From positions 62,001 through 126,000 of the forward strand of contig NZ_JAGINM010000017.1 of the NCBI RefSeq assembly GCF_017876095.1: DNA of 64,000 nucleotides, written 5' to 3'. Both the position numbers and the translations under genes were made by a program. The notes beneath the pieces are model-generated. The model searched no databases, was not told the DNA's origin, and was given only the letters and a program-made list of their open reading frames with translations. Numbering within the stretch: the stretch's first letter is position 1; every line of letters starts with the position of its first letter. Origin of the DNA: Azospirillum agricola (GTDB taxonomy: Bacteria; Pseudomonadota; Alphaproteobacteria; Azospirillales; Azospirillaceae). Below are positions 47,948-59,536 of the stretch, piece by piece.

Positions 47948-47998
47948 AAAGCCGCCGAAAGGCGCGATTGAAGGGCCGCCGAAAAGCGCGATTGAAGC
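47927..47998 (+). repeat. 24-bp tandem repeat across the aroC stop codon
   Basis: Three near-identical 24-nt units (markers CCGAAA at 47931, 47955 and 47979, each followed by GGCGCGATTGAA or AGCGCGATTGAA) span the end of aroC. The first unit includes the aroC stop TGA (47945-47947), and each later unit repeats an in-frame TGA. Units differ at two to four bases. It looks like slipped-strand duplication of the gene's 3' end. Confidence 0.85.
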
Positions 47999-48109
47999 GC
48001 GCGGAGAGGCGCGGCCCGGAGGGGACTCCGGCCGCCCCATCGGATTGCCCCGTTCGGGAAAATTCCATAACCTGCCGGGGTTTGCGGAACGGAAACGGAG
48101 CCGGGGGCG

Positions 48110-48733
48110 ATGACGGGAACGGCACGGTGGTGGCGCGGAACGCTTCTGGGGCTGGTGGCGCTGGCGGCGGCGGGCCTCGCCCCGTCGGGTCGGGCCGCCG
48201 AGCCCCCGCCCGCCCTCCTGCCCTCCCCGCCGGACGGCCGCGCCTTCCTGGAGCATGAGGAAAGCGTCAAGGGCTGGAAGCTCTATTGCCGGACCTGGAC
48301 CGCCACCCGCCGCGTCGAATGCGAACTGTCGGCGCGCGGGATCAACGACCGGACCGCCCGGCTGGTCTGGCTGCGCTCGACCGAGCGCTGGTTGGACGGC
48401 CTGCGCTTCCGCGTCGAGGCCGAGGCGCTTGAGCTTGGCAGGCCGGTGCGCGTCTGGGTGGACCGGGGGCTGTTCCGCCCCGAATTTCCCTGCAAGCCCT
48501 TCCCCTTCGAGACCAACACCTGCGCCGTCGCCGATCCGGACACCAACCGCAAGCTGGTGGACCGCCTGTCCGCCGCCCAGGAGGTGTCGGTGGTCGGCCA
48601 GTCGCCGTCCGGCGCCAAGGCCGAGGTCCGTTTTCCGCTGGCCGGCTTCAAGGCGGCGTTGGAGCGCAGCGAGGAAATCCGCGCGGCGGCCGGCACGCCC
48701 TGGATGACGGCGGCCCCGCCCAACGGCGGATGA
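48110..48733 (+). CDS. Exported protein resembling invasion-associated locus B (IalB) family
   Basis: This 207-residue protein starts with a signal peptide (WWRGTLLGLVALAAAGLAPS, cleavage near RAA-EPP at about residue 30). The body has paired cysteines (GWKLYCRTW and RRVECELSARG, then PEFPCKPFPFETNTCAV) and a C-terminal VRFPLAGFKAALER. This Cys pattern and the Gly-Phe end recall IalB-type periplasmic proteins, but the match is loose. No catalytic residues are recognisable. It begins 162 nt after aroC and is followed by a sensor kinase with its own promoter region. Confidence 0.6.
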   Translation: MTGTARWWRGTLLGLVALAAAGLAPSGRAAEPPPALLPSPPDGRAFLEHEESVKGWKLYCRTWTATRRVECELSARGINDRTARLVWLRSTERWLDGLRFRVEAEALELGRPVRVWVDRGLFRPEFPCKPFPFETNTCAVADPDTNRKLVDRLSAAQEVSVVGQSPSGAKAEVRFPLAGFKAALERSEEIRAAAGTPWMTAAPPNGG

Positions 48734-49040
48734 TCCCGCCAAGAGAATCCTCCCGCCATCCCCGCCGCATCCCGCGCCCGCAAGGCGTCCGGTGGTGACG
48801 ATGCCGGCTTCCGTTTCGCGAAGCCCTTGCCGGAACGATTGCTTCTCTTGAAAGAGAAAATATTTCCAGGAACCTGACGTTGCGTTTCAACATCAGGATT
48901 TGCGATTCAGTATATCCAATCAGAAAAAACAGCGATGCCGCGCCACTTTATGGCGAGGCGACGAAACTCGCGCCAATTTCATGCTTATATCCCAGTTCAG
49001 CGCTGAGGTACTCTTTCCGCATCGTCGGGAGGCTCTGTGT
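48734..49040 (+). other. AT-richer region upstream of the hybrid sensor kinase
   Basis: No gene is seen. From about 48840 the sequence becomes AT-rich (AGAGAAAATATTTCC, CAGTATATCCAATCAGAAAAAAC, TGCTTATATCC), as expected for a promoter. I could not choose a single -35/-10 pair. GGAGG at 49028-49032 is the ribosome-binding site of the kinase gene. Confidence 0.4.
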
Positions 49041-51593
<2,553 letters not shown>

Positions 51594-53919
51594 CGGTGGT
51601 GCCGTGGCCGGGCGCGCTGTCCAGCCACGCGGTGCCGCCATGGGCCTCGACAAGCGCCTTGGTGATGGCGAGCCCCAGCCCGACGCCGCCGGCCCCGCTG
51701 ACATGGGCGTTGCCGGCCTGCCCGAACGGCTCCCACACCTTCTGAAGGTCCGACGCCGCGATGCCGCTTCCGGTGTCCCGGACGGCAAGGAGCAGGCCGC
51801 CTTCCGCCTCCTCCGCCGCACTGGCGGGACGGGCCTCCAGCCGGACGCAGCCGCCCGGCGGGGTGAACTTGATCGCGTTGACGCCGAGATTCACCAGGAT
51901 CTGCACCACCCGCCGCGCGTCGCAGCGCAGCGGCGGCAGGCCGGGCGCCGCCTCCAGCGTCAGCGCGACCCCGGCCTCGGCCGCGCGGGTCGCCAGCAGC
52001 CGGACGGAACGGTCGAGCAGATCGGCAACCGTGACGATCTCCTCCACCAGATCGACGACGCCCAGCTCGATCCGCGAGATCTCCAGGATGTCGTCGATGA
52101 TGTCGAGAAGATGCCGGCCCGCGCTGTGGATGGCGTCCACATAGCCGGCGTAGCGCTCGTTGCCGACCGGCCCGAACAGGCCGCGCTGCATCACCTCCGA
52201 ATAGCCCAGGACGGCGTTCAGCGGGGTGCGCAGCTCGTGGCTCATCACCGCCAGGAACTGGGTCTTGGAGCGGTTCGCGGCCTCGGCGAGCCGGCGGGCG
52301 GCGACCAGCTCCGCCTCCGTCATCTTGAAGCGGGTGATCTCCCGCCCCTCGACGACCAGGAAGGCGATGGCGTCCGCCGCGTCGCGCATCGGGCGCAGGC
52401 TGCAATCGAGATGGATGACCACGCCGTCCGGGCTGGCGTGGGTGGTTTCGAACCGCAGGCTATCGCCGGACGCCGCCCGGACGATGCCCTCGCGCAGCAG
52501 CGGCTGCTCGGGGCAGCCGATCCACCAGGGGGTTTCCCAGAAAGGCCGGCCGCAGACCGCCGTGGCGTCGGCCTGGATGAAGCGGAGGGCCGCTTCGTTG
52601 GCCTCGATCAGAACGCCGTCGGGGGTCAGGAGCCCGACGAAATCCGCGGCGCTGTTGATGATGGCCTGGAAGCGCCGCTCGCGCTCGCGCAGCGCCAGCG
52701 CCGCGTCGCGCCGTTCGGTGATGTCGAGCAGCACGCCCTCCATCCGGCCGGGGCCGGCGCACCAGCCGTTCAGCGTCAGCCAGCGCTCGCCCCCCGCGCC
52801 CGGCAGGCGGAAGCTCAGCGACGGGAACGGCGCGGCGTCGCCGGCTTGCGCCGGCGGGCAGGCGGCGGCCCAGCCGCGCAGGGCCGCCGCATCCTCGGGG
52901 TGGACGAGGTCGAGCAGCCCGGCGCCGCTGTCCAGCAAGGCCCGGCGGTCGAGCCCCAGCCGGGAGATGTTCTCGGTCGCATGGTCGATCGCCATCCGCC
53001 CGCCGCTGCGCCAGCCGAGTCCGATCACCGGGCTGCGCGCGATCATCGCCTCCAGCCGCCGCCGCTCCTGCTCGGCCAGCCGGCGGCGGGTGGTGTCGCG
53101 GCCGACCGCCTGCACCGCGGTCAGCCGCCCGGCGCCGTCGAACACCGCGTAGCGGCGCCAGCTGAACCAGCGCTCACGCCCGTCGCGGCAGGGCCAGGAT
53201 TCCTCGGCGGCCGAGGCCGGCTCGTCGGGGGTGGCGCGGGCGGCCAGCGCCGCCGTCGCCGTCGCCGAATCCGGAGGCATCAGATCGTGCAGCCCGCGAC
53301 CGATCAGGGCGCGCGGCGGCACCCCGAACAGGGCGGCGAACTCGCGGTTCACCAGCGTCACCGACAGGTCGGGGGCGACGCGGACGATCACCTCCGACTG
53401 GTCGTCGATGGCGGTGCGGAACTTGTCGCGGCTGGAGAAGACCTTGCAGATGAAGCAATGCTCGTCGGCGGCGTCGCTCAGCGACAAAAGGCCGCCGCCG
53501 GCCGGCAGCGCGGTCAGGCTGTAGGGGATCGCCCGCCCCTCCCCCGCCGCGAGAAAGGCGACGCCGCGCCGCTCCTCCGCCGGACCGCCCATGGGAGGCT
53601 CCGGGGCTCCGACGGCCCAACGGCTGCCGTCCAGGGTCAGCCACGCGTCCAGGGGCTGGCCGGACAGCATGGCGGCCTCGGCACCGGCCAGGGCGGCGAA
53701 CGCCGGATTGGCGGCCAGAATGACACCGCCAGCGCCGACGACGCAGGCCGGGGCGGGGCTGGCGGCGAACACCGCGCGCCAATCGATGGTTTCGGGATGC
53801 ACCACCCCCGTCTCCCTTGCACAACGCCCTCCTGGTGCGGATCGGTGGGCCGTCCCACCCCAATGATGTGCCCAATCCGGCGGCAACTCCACCGAAATTG
53901 CAGATTGGAAAAAGCCGGA

Positions 53920-53946
53920 AGAAGACTATTCCCAAAATAGTCTTCT
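53920..53946. promoter_or_regulatory. Inverted repeat between divergent kinase and crotonase genes
   Basis: AGAAGACTATT (53920-53930) and AATAGTCTTCT (53936-53946) form an 11-bp perfect inverted repeat around CCCAA, in the AT-rich gap between the divergent PAS kinase and the crotonase-like gene. It could be an operator or an RNA hairpin. A terminator is less likely because both genes start, not end, here. Apart from this the 53806-54104 gap shows nothing I can name. Confidence 0.55.
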
Positions 53947-54104
53947 CTCTTCCAAGGACGGATTTTCCCGTTGAAATCCACCATCTCCTGGCGTCTCATG
54001 GCTGCCTCCCGCAGGTTCCCGTATTCGCCGGCAGGAGCGGCGCGTTAAGCTGCCGGGCCGCAAAACCAATCAATAGAGCCAATCAATACGGGAGGATGCC
54101 CAGC

Positions 54105-54911
54105 ATGAGCGCGATTTCCACACCCCACGACGCCGGCGCGCCTCTGGTGCTGCGCGACGACCGCGAGGGGGTCGCCACGCTGACGCTGAACCGGCCGAAG
54201 GCACGCAACGCGCTCTCGGTCGGGCTGATGGCGGCGCTCCAGGACGCGCTGGAGGCGATCCACGACGACCGTTCCGTCCGCGCCGTGATCCTGACCGGGG
54301 CCGGGCCGGCCTTCTGCGCCGGACACGACCTGAAGGAGATGCGGGCGACGCCGACGCGCGACTCCTACGAGGCGCTGTTCGCCCAGTGCGCCAAGCTGAT
54401 GCTGACGGTCAACCGCGTCCGCCAGCCGGTGATCGCCAAGGTCGCCGGCATCGCGACGGCCGCCGGCTGCCAGCTCGTCGCCACCTGCGACCTCGCCTAT
54501 TGCGCCGACACCGCCCGCTTCGCGACGCCGGGGGTGAACATCGGGCTGTTCTGCTCGACCCCGATGGTGGCGCTGACCCGCGCGGTCGGCCGCAAGGCGG
54601 CGATGGAGATGCTGCTGCTGGGCGACCTGATCGACGCCGACGAGGCCGAGCGCATCGGGCTGGTCAACCAGGCCGTGCCCGCCCACCAGCTCGACGAGGT
54701 GGTGGCCGCCGTCGCCGGCAAGATCGCGTCGAAGTCGCCGCTGACGCTCGCCGTCGGCAAGGAGGCCTTCTACCGCCAGATCGACCTCGACGTCGAGGCC
54801 GCCTACGCCCACGCCGCCAAGGTGATGACCGAGAACATGATGGCCGAGGACGCCGCCGAGGGCATCGACGCCTTCATCGGCAAGCGCGAGCCGGTGTGGT
54901 GCGGCCGATGA
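54105..54911 (+). CDS. ECHDC3-like crotonase-fold protein lacking the catalytic glutamates
   Basis: This 268-residue crotonase-fold protein has the CoA oxyanion region TGAGPAFCAGHDLKEM near residue 65 and the ATAAGCQLVATCDLAYC block. The two acid/base glutamates of enoyl-CoA hydratase are replaced: Gln123 for Glu144 and Gly143 for Glu164 (FATPGVNIGLFCSTP). That pattern matches the ECHDC3 subfamily, so water addition is unlikely and the reaction is unknown. ATG 54105 has GGGAGG 9 nt upstream. It is coupled to a CoA-binding gene (ATGA overlap) and then metY. Confidence 0.87.
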   Translation: MSAISTPHDAGAPLVLRDDREGVATLTLNRPKARNALSVGLMAALQDALEAIHDDRSVRAVILTGAGPAFCAGHDLKEMRATPTRDSYEALFAQCAKLMLTVNRVRQPVIAKVAGIATAAGCQLVATCDLAYCADTARFATPGVNIGLFCSTPMVALTRAVGRKAAMEMLLLGDLIDADEAERIGLVNQAVPAHQLDEVVAAVAGKIASKSPLTLAVGKEAFYRQIDLDVEAAYAHAAKVMTENMMAEDAAEGIDAFIGKREPVWCGR

Positions 54912-55438
54912 GCGGGCCGATGAGCGGAACCACGGGCGACCACGGCCATTACTCCGACGCCTTCCTGCGCGGCGTGCTGGACCGGGTGAAGAGCATCGCC
55001 ATCGTCGGGGCCAGCGCCGACCCGGTGAAGGCCAGCTACTTCGTGACGAAGTACCTGCGCGACGCCGGCTACCGCGTCATCCCGATCAACCCGAAGATGG
55101 CCGGCCAGAGCATCCTTGGCCTGCCCGTCCACGGCAGCCTCGCCGATCTGCCGGAGCCGCCGGACATGGTCGACATCTTCCGCAACTCCACCGCCGCCGG
55201 GGGCGTCACCGACGAGGCCATCGCCGCCGGGGCCAAGGTGGTGTGGATGCAGCTTGGCGTCGTCAACGACGAGGCCGCCGCGCGCGCCGAGGCCGCCGGC
55301 CTGACCGTGGTGATGAACCGCTGCCCGAAGATGGAGATCCAGCGCCTGTACGGGGAGATCGGCCGCATCGGCGTGAATTCCGGCGTGCTGGTGACGAAGA
55401 AGCAGCCGCTGAAGAAATCCTTCAAGAAACTGATCTGA
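54908..55438 (+). CDS. CoA-binding domain protein
   Basis: This 176-residue Rossmann-fold protein resembles the CoA-binding domain of succinyl-CoA synthetase. It has SIAIVGASADPVKASYFVTKYLRDAGY near residue 29 and GAKVVWMQLGVVNDEAAARA. Its length and the C-terminal basic tail (KKQPLKKSFKKLI) fit the YccU-like family, whose role is not known. The ATG at 54908 overlaps the crotonase-like stop (ATGA); ATG 54920 is an alternative. MetY begins 10 nt after it, so the three genes are one operon. The grouping suggests CoA-thioester or thiol metabolism. Confidence 0.9.
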   Translation: MSGPMSGTTGDHGHYSDAFLRGVLDRVKSIAIVGASADPVKASYFVTKYLRDAGYRVIPINPKMAGQSILGLPVHGSLADLPEPPDMVDIFRNSTAAGGVTDEAIAAGAKVVWMQLGVVNDEAAARAEAAGLTVVMNRCPKMEIQRLYGEIGRIGVNSGVLVTKKQPLKKSFKKLI

Positions 55439-55448
55439 GGAAACCGCC

Positions 55449-56744
55449 ATGAGCGAACGCAAGAGCTTCGGCTTCGAGACCCGCGCCATCCACGCGGGCG
55501 CGGCACCCGACCCGGCGACGGGCGCCCGGCAGACGCCGATCTACCAGACCACCAGCTTCGTCTTCGAGGATGTCGACGACGCCGCCTCGCTGTTCAACCT
55601 CCAGAAGGTCGGCTTCATCTACTCCCGCCTGACCAACCCGACGGTGGCGGTGCTGGAGGAGCGGCTGGCCAACCTGGAGGGCGGGGCCGGGGCGACCGCC
55701 ACCGCGTCGGGCCACGCGGCGCAGCTGCTGGCGCTGTTCCCGCTGATGGCGCCGGGCGACGGGGTCGTCGCCTCGCAGAAGCTCTATGGCGGTTCGATCA
55801 ACCAGATCGGCACCAGCTTCCCGCGCGCCTTCGGCTGGCAGCCGACCTTCGTCGACACCGACAACCCCGACAACGTCCGCGCCGCGATCACCGAGAAGAC
55901 CAAGGCGGTCTTCGTCGAGAGCCTCGCCAACCCGGGCGGCGTCGTCACCGACATCGAGGCGATCGCCAGGATCGCCGACGAGGCCGGCATCCCGCTGATC
56001 GTCGACAACACGCTGGCCACCCCCTACCTGATCAACCCGATCCAGTGGGGCGCCACCCTGGTCGTCCATTCGACCACCAAGTTCCTGTCGGGCAACGGCA
56101 CCGCCGTCGGCGGCGTGGTGATCGACAGCGGGACCTTCGACTGGTCGAAGTCGGGCAAGTACCCGGCGCTCAGCGAGCCGGACGCCGGCTATCACGGCCT
56201 GCGCTTCCACGAGACCTTCGGGCATCTCGCCTTCACCATCCACGGCCACGCCGTCGGCCTGCGCGACCTCGGCCCGAGCCAGGCGCCGCAGAACGCCTTC
56301 CTCACCCTGAACGGCATCGAGACGCTGCCGCTGCGCATGCAGCGCCACGTCGAGAACGCCCGCAAGGTCGCGGAATTCCTGGAGGACCATCCGGCGGTCG
56401 GCTGGGTCAGCTACGCCGGGCTGCCCTCCTCCAAGTACCACGCGCTGGCCAAGAAGTACCTGCCCAAGGGGGCCGGGGCCGTGCTGACCTTCGGCGTCAA
56501 GGGCGGCTATGAGGCCGGCGTCAAGCTGGTCGAGAGCGTCGAGCTGTTCAGCCACCTCGCCAACATCGGCGACAGCCGGTCGCTGATCATCCACCCCTCC
56601 TCCACCACCCACCGCCAGCTCTCGGCCGAGGGGCAGGCGACGGCCGGCGCCGGTCCGGACGTCATCCGCCTGTCGATCGGGCTGGAGAGCGTCGAGGACA
56701 TCATCGCCGACCTCGACCAGGCGCTGACCAAGACGCTCGGGTAA
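55449..56744 (+). CDS. metY: O-acetylhomoserine sulfhydrylase (aminocarboxypropyltransferase)
   Basis: The 431-residue PLP enzyme uses sulfide to convert O-acetylhomoserine to homocysteine. The Cys/Met-metabolism PLP family motifs are seen: FETRAIHAGAAPDPATGARQTPIYQTTSF in segments, YSRLTNPT, and the PLP lysine K211 in HSTTKFLSGNG. Length over 420 residues with the inserted ALSEPDAGYHGLRF segment is typical of MetY rather than MetB or MetZ. It is the third gene of the crotonase-like, CoA-binding, metY operon. A stem-loop follows. Confidence 0.93.
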   Translation: MSERKSFGFETRAIHAGAAPDPATGARQTPIYQTTSFVFEDVDDAASLFNLQKVGFIYSRLTNPTVAVLEERLANLEGGAGATATASGHAAQLLALFPLMAPGDGVVASQKLYGGSINQIGTSFPRAFGWQPTFVDTDNPDNVRAAITEKTKAVFVESLANPGGVVTDIEAIARIADEAGIPLIVDNTLATPYLINPIQWGATLVVHSTTKFLSGNGTAVGGVVIDSGTFDWSKSGKYPALSEPDAGYHGLRFHETFGHLAFTIHGHAVGLRDLGPSQAPQNAFLTLNGIETLPLRMQRHVENARKVAEFLEDHPAVGWVSYAGLPSSKYHALAKKYLPKGAGAVLTFGVKGGYEAGVKLVESVELFSHLANIGDSRSLIIHPSSTTHRQLSAEGQATAGAGPDVIRLSIGLESVEDIIADLDQALTKTLG

Positions 56745-56773
56745 TCGGCCGGGATACCCGACCGGGGAACTGG

Positions 56774-56804
56774 GGCGGCACCATCGCGCGACGGTGGTGC
56801 CGCC
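56774..56804 (+). terminator. Candidate stem-loop after metY
   Basis: GGCGGCACCA (56774-56783) pairs with TGGTGCCGCC (56795-56804) across an 11-nt loop, 30 nt past the metY stop. The following run is poor in T, so termination efficiency is uncertain. Confidence 0.5.
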
Positions 56805-56939
56805 TCGCCATCCGGGTCTTTCGGACCGCCCATATAACCGACCGTCTAAGTCGGATTCCGGCTTCGCTTTCCGGAATTATCGGGAATAGCCTGTTGTCCT
56901 GCCGGATCGGGGGATCCGGACCGGAGAGAGGGGCTTCCC

Positions 56940-57377
56940 ATGACCGCGCCGTCCATCACCGCATCGTCCATCACCGCGTCGTCCGCCAGCTTCAGGACCG
57001 CCTGCCTGTTCGCCATCGCCGGACTCGGCATGGGCATCGGCATGGCCGCCTCGCACGACCACACGCTGATGCCCGTCCACGCCCACATCAACCTGATGGG
57101 CTGGGTCTCGCTGTTCCTGTTCGGGATCTATTACCGCCTCCACCCCGCGCTGGAGACGAAGCGGCTGGCGCTCGCCCAGGTCGGGCTGTGGTCGCTGGGG
57201 ACGGTGGCGCTGGTGGTCGCGGTGGCGGGCCTGCATCTCGGTTATCCGGCGTTCGAGCCGGTGGCGGCGCTCGCCTCGCTGGTGGTGCTGGCGGCCTTCG
57301 GCCTCTTCGCCGTTCTCGTCTTCCGGTCGGGCGGCCCGGCGCGCGCGCCGTCCCCGCTGATGACGCCGGCCGAATGA
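56940..57377 (+). CDS. Four-helix membrane protein with HDH..HAH..NLMGW motif
   Basis: This 145-residue protein has four predicted transmembrane helices at about residues 20-37, 50-66, 78-97 and 105-125. Between helices 1 and 2 is a His cluster, H39, H41, H47 and H49 (SHDHTLMPVHAHINLMGW). That pattern recalls helices of haem-copper oxidase subunit I, so haem or metal binding is possible but unproved. The N-terminus has a short internal duplication (SITAS twice). It precedes the convergent MFS gene by 10 nt. I cannot name it further. Confidence 0.65.
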   Translation: MTAPSITASSITASSASFRTACLFAIAGLGMGIGMAASHDHTLMPVHAHINLMGWVSLFLFGIYYRLHPALETKRLALAQVGLWSLGTVALVVAVAGLHLGYPAFEPVAALASLVVLAAFGLFAVLVFRSGGPARAPSPLMTPAE

Positions 57378-57387
57378 GGAACCGGCG

Positions 57388-58623
57388 TCACTCCGCCGCC
57401 GGCAACGGGGCCGGGACGGCGGCCTTCTCCTTGCGATCGTCGGGCAGCAGCAGGGCGGCGGCGAAGGCAAGCGCCGCCAGCAGCGACAGCGTCAGGTAGA
57501 GCATGGTGAACTCGCCCGTCCATTCATAGACATAGGCGACGAGCTGCACCGCCAGCGGGCCGGCGCCGAAGGACAGGATGTACTTCGCGCCGAAGGCCAG
57601 CCCACGGTGCTTGTCCGGCGTGTAGCGGGCCAGCAGCATGTTCTCGGCCGGAATCTGGGTCTGCGAGGCGATCACCGTCAGCGCGGCGGCGGCGACCAGC
57701 GGCAGGTCGGCCAGCACCGCCACCGCCGCCATCATCGGGATCTGCACCAGCAGGCACAGGGTGTAGACCCATTTCAGCGAATGGCGGTCGGCCAGCACGC
57801 CGCCGACCATCTGGGGCAGCGCCGCCACCAGATAGACCAGCGTCACCAGCCCGCCGACGCCCAGCGTGCCGCCGCCCAGCCAGTGGCCGAGCCGCGCCTC
57901 GAACAGCTTGGGCAGCACGACCTGCATGGCGTTGAAGATCAGCCCGGCGCAGACCATCGTCAGCGACAGCACGAAGAAGGCTCGCACCACGTCGCCGCGC
58001 GACGGCTTGGGCTGCGGCTTCACGTCGGCGTGGCGGTCCTTGACGACGCCCAGCGCCATCAGCGCGGCCAGCGCCACGCCGAAAGCGACGCAGACCGCCC
58101 CCGGCACCAGGAAGGCGGCGCGCCAACCGAAGGCCTGGGTCAGGCCGCCGGCGACCAGCGCCGCGGTGGCGACGCCGAAGGTGCCGAACAGGCCGAGCCA
58201 GCCCATCGCCTTGCCGCGATTCTCGGCGTTGGAGGTGATCCAGGCCATGCCGACCGGGTGGTAGATCGACGCCCCCAGCCCGAGCAGGGCCAGCGACCAC
58301 AGCAGCATGGTCGGCCCGTCCGACAGGCCGCAGGCGATCGAGCCGGCGCCGGTCATCAGGAAGAAGACCGCCATCATTCCGGCGGAACTCCAGCGGTCGC
58401 CCAGCCAGCCGGCGAGCGGCGCCCCGACCCCGATCAGGAAGGCGCCCAGCGTCCACAGCCGGATCAACTCGTCGTAGGAGAGGTTCCACTCGGTCTCCAG
58501 CGCCAGCACCACGGTCAGGTACAGCGCCGCGACGATGTGCATCAGCGAATGGCCCACCCAGGCGAAGCCGACGGACAGCCGAGAGGAGGCGTCCATGGAC
58601 GGCCTCGGGGATGGGTTGCTCAT
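57388..58623 (-). CDS. MFS transporter
   Basis: This 411-residue major facilitator protein has 12 predicted helices. The loop between helices 2 and 3 reads GWLGDRWSSAGMM, a G-x3-D-R type motif A, and it is repeated in the second half as GGVLADRHSLKWVY. The long cytoplasmic loop between helices 6 and 7 carries DRHADVKPQPKPSRGDVV. It resembles fosmidomycin-resistance-like (Fsr) and similar exporters, but the substrate is unknown. GGAGAG precedes the ATG at 58623. A short convergent gap separates it from the small membrane protein. Confidence 0.88.
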   Translation of the reverse strand: MSNPSPRPSMDASSRLSVGFAWVGHSLMHIVAALYLTVVLALETEWNLSYDELIRLWTLGAFLIGVGAPLAGWLGDRWSSAGMMAVFFLMTGAGSIACGLSDGPTMLLWSLALLGLGASIYHPVGMAWITSNAENRGKAMGWLGLFGTFGVATAALVAGGLTQAFGWRAAFLVPGAVCVAFGVALAALMALGVVKDRHADVKPQPKPSRGDVVRAFFVLSLTMVCAGLIFNAMQVVLPKLFEARLGHWLGGGTLGVGGLVTLVYLVAALPQMVGGVLADRHSLKWVYTLCLLVQIPMMAAVAVLADLPLVAAAALTVIASQTQIPAENMLLARYTPDKHRGLAFGAKYILSFGAGPLAVQLVAYVYEWTGEFTMLYLTLSLLAALAFAAALLLPDDRKEKAAVPAPLPAAE

Positions 58624-58751
58624 TGATCTCTCCGAGGATGGAAGTGTTCTATCGGCAAACTATTCGTGGGAAAAGCTCGCACGCGCCGGTGGTCCCGGTC
58701 CAATGCGCGGCAATCATGGCCGACATGCGGCCCATGGCTCCAGCGTCCCCG

Positions 58752-59066
58752 TCAGGCCGTCTCCTGGCCCAGCCACGCCAGGAAGGCCGGGTTTCCGCGC
58801 CCCAGCCTCACCTCGACGACGCAAGGCGTGTCGTAGCTGTGCAGGGCGCGCACCCGCTCGGCCAAGGCCTCGAACAGCTCGGCGCGGGTCTTGGCGATCA
58901 GCACCGCCTCGGCGGCCTCCTCGATGGCGCCGTTCCAGCGGTAGACCGAGGTCATGCCGTCCAGCACGTTGGCGCAGGCGGCCAGGCGCTCCCCGACCAG
59001 GGCGCGGCCGATGCGCAGCGCCTCCTCCCGGGAGCCGGCGGTGACGTAGGCGAGAACGAACTCCAT
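58752..59066 (-). CDS. cutA: Divalent-cation tolerance protein CutA
   Basis: This 104-residue protein is a trimeric ferredoxin-like CutA1. The motifs VTAGSREEALRIGRALVGERLAACAN, GMTSVYRWNGAIEEAAEAVLIAKT and HSYDTPCVVEVRLGRGNPAFLAWL (shown in segments) are all diagnostic. The family is linked to copper tolerance in E. coli but the molecular role is debated. It starts at ATG 59066. The small conserved gene at 59185 is divergent from it. Confidence 0.95.
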   Translation of the reverse strand: MEFVLAYVTAGSREEALRIGRALVGERLAACANVLDGMTSVYRWNGAIEEAAEAVLIAKTRAELFEALAERVRALHSYDTPCVVEVRLGRGNPAFLAWLGQETA

Positions 59067-59184
59067 GGTGTGGCGGCTCCCTTCCCTGTCCCTACCCGTT
59101 TCGCGTAGGATGCCCCGACTTTGCCACAGGCCCCCCGGTGGCACGACCCCTGCCCATCCATCCTCACAAGGTTTCGAGGCGATC

Positions 59185-59502
59185 ATGGCCGTGCCGCGCC
59201 GTTCCGGTTCCCACCGCAGCCCCAGCGACGTCCAGGCGGCGTGGCTCCGGCGGGGGCTCGCCCAGCCCGGCGGCAAGCTGCCGCTGTTCGACGAGCGCGG
59301 CCAGCGCGTCAAGAAGCCGACGGTGGACGCCTGCCTGAAGGCCGGCTGGGCCGAGCGCTGGTTCGACAACCCGCTGAAGCCCGACTGGCTGGTCTGCCGC
59401 CTGACCGACGCCGGGCGGACCGCCCTGGCCGGCGAAACCGAGGCCAAGGCCGACGCGGCAGTGGAGCGGGACGAGGAGGCGCGGCAGGGCGCGCTGATCT
59501 GA
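59185..59502 (+). CDS. Conserved hypothetical protein
   Basis: This 105-residue basic protein contains SDVQAAWLRRGLAQPGGKLP and LKAGWAERWFDNPLKPDWL followed by VCRLTDAGR, a possible winged-helix end, and an Ala/Glu-rich tail. The ATG at 59185 has GAGG a few nt upstream; the frame is open further upstream but without family-like sequence. I recall similar proteins in alphaproteobacteria, with no known role. It converges on the large sensor kinase gene, 34 nt away. Confidence 0.6.
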   Translation: MAVPRRSGSHRSPSDVQAAWLRRGLAQPGGKLPLFDERGQRVKKPTVDACLKAGWAERWFDNPLKPDWLVCRLTDAGRTALAGETEAKADAAVERDEEARQGALI

Positions 59503-59536
59503 CGCGCCGAAGGTCCGTGCCGCCGGGCCTCTCTCC

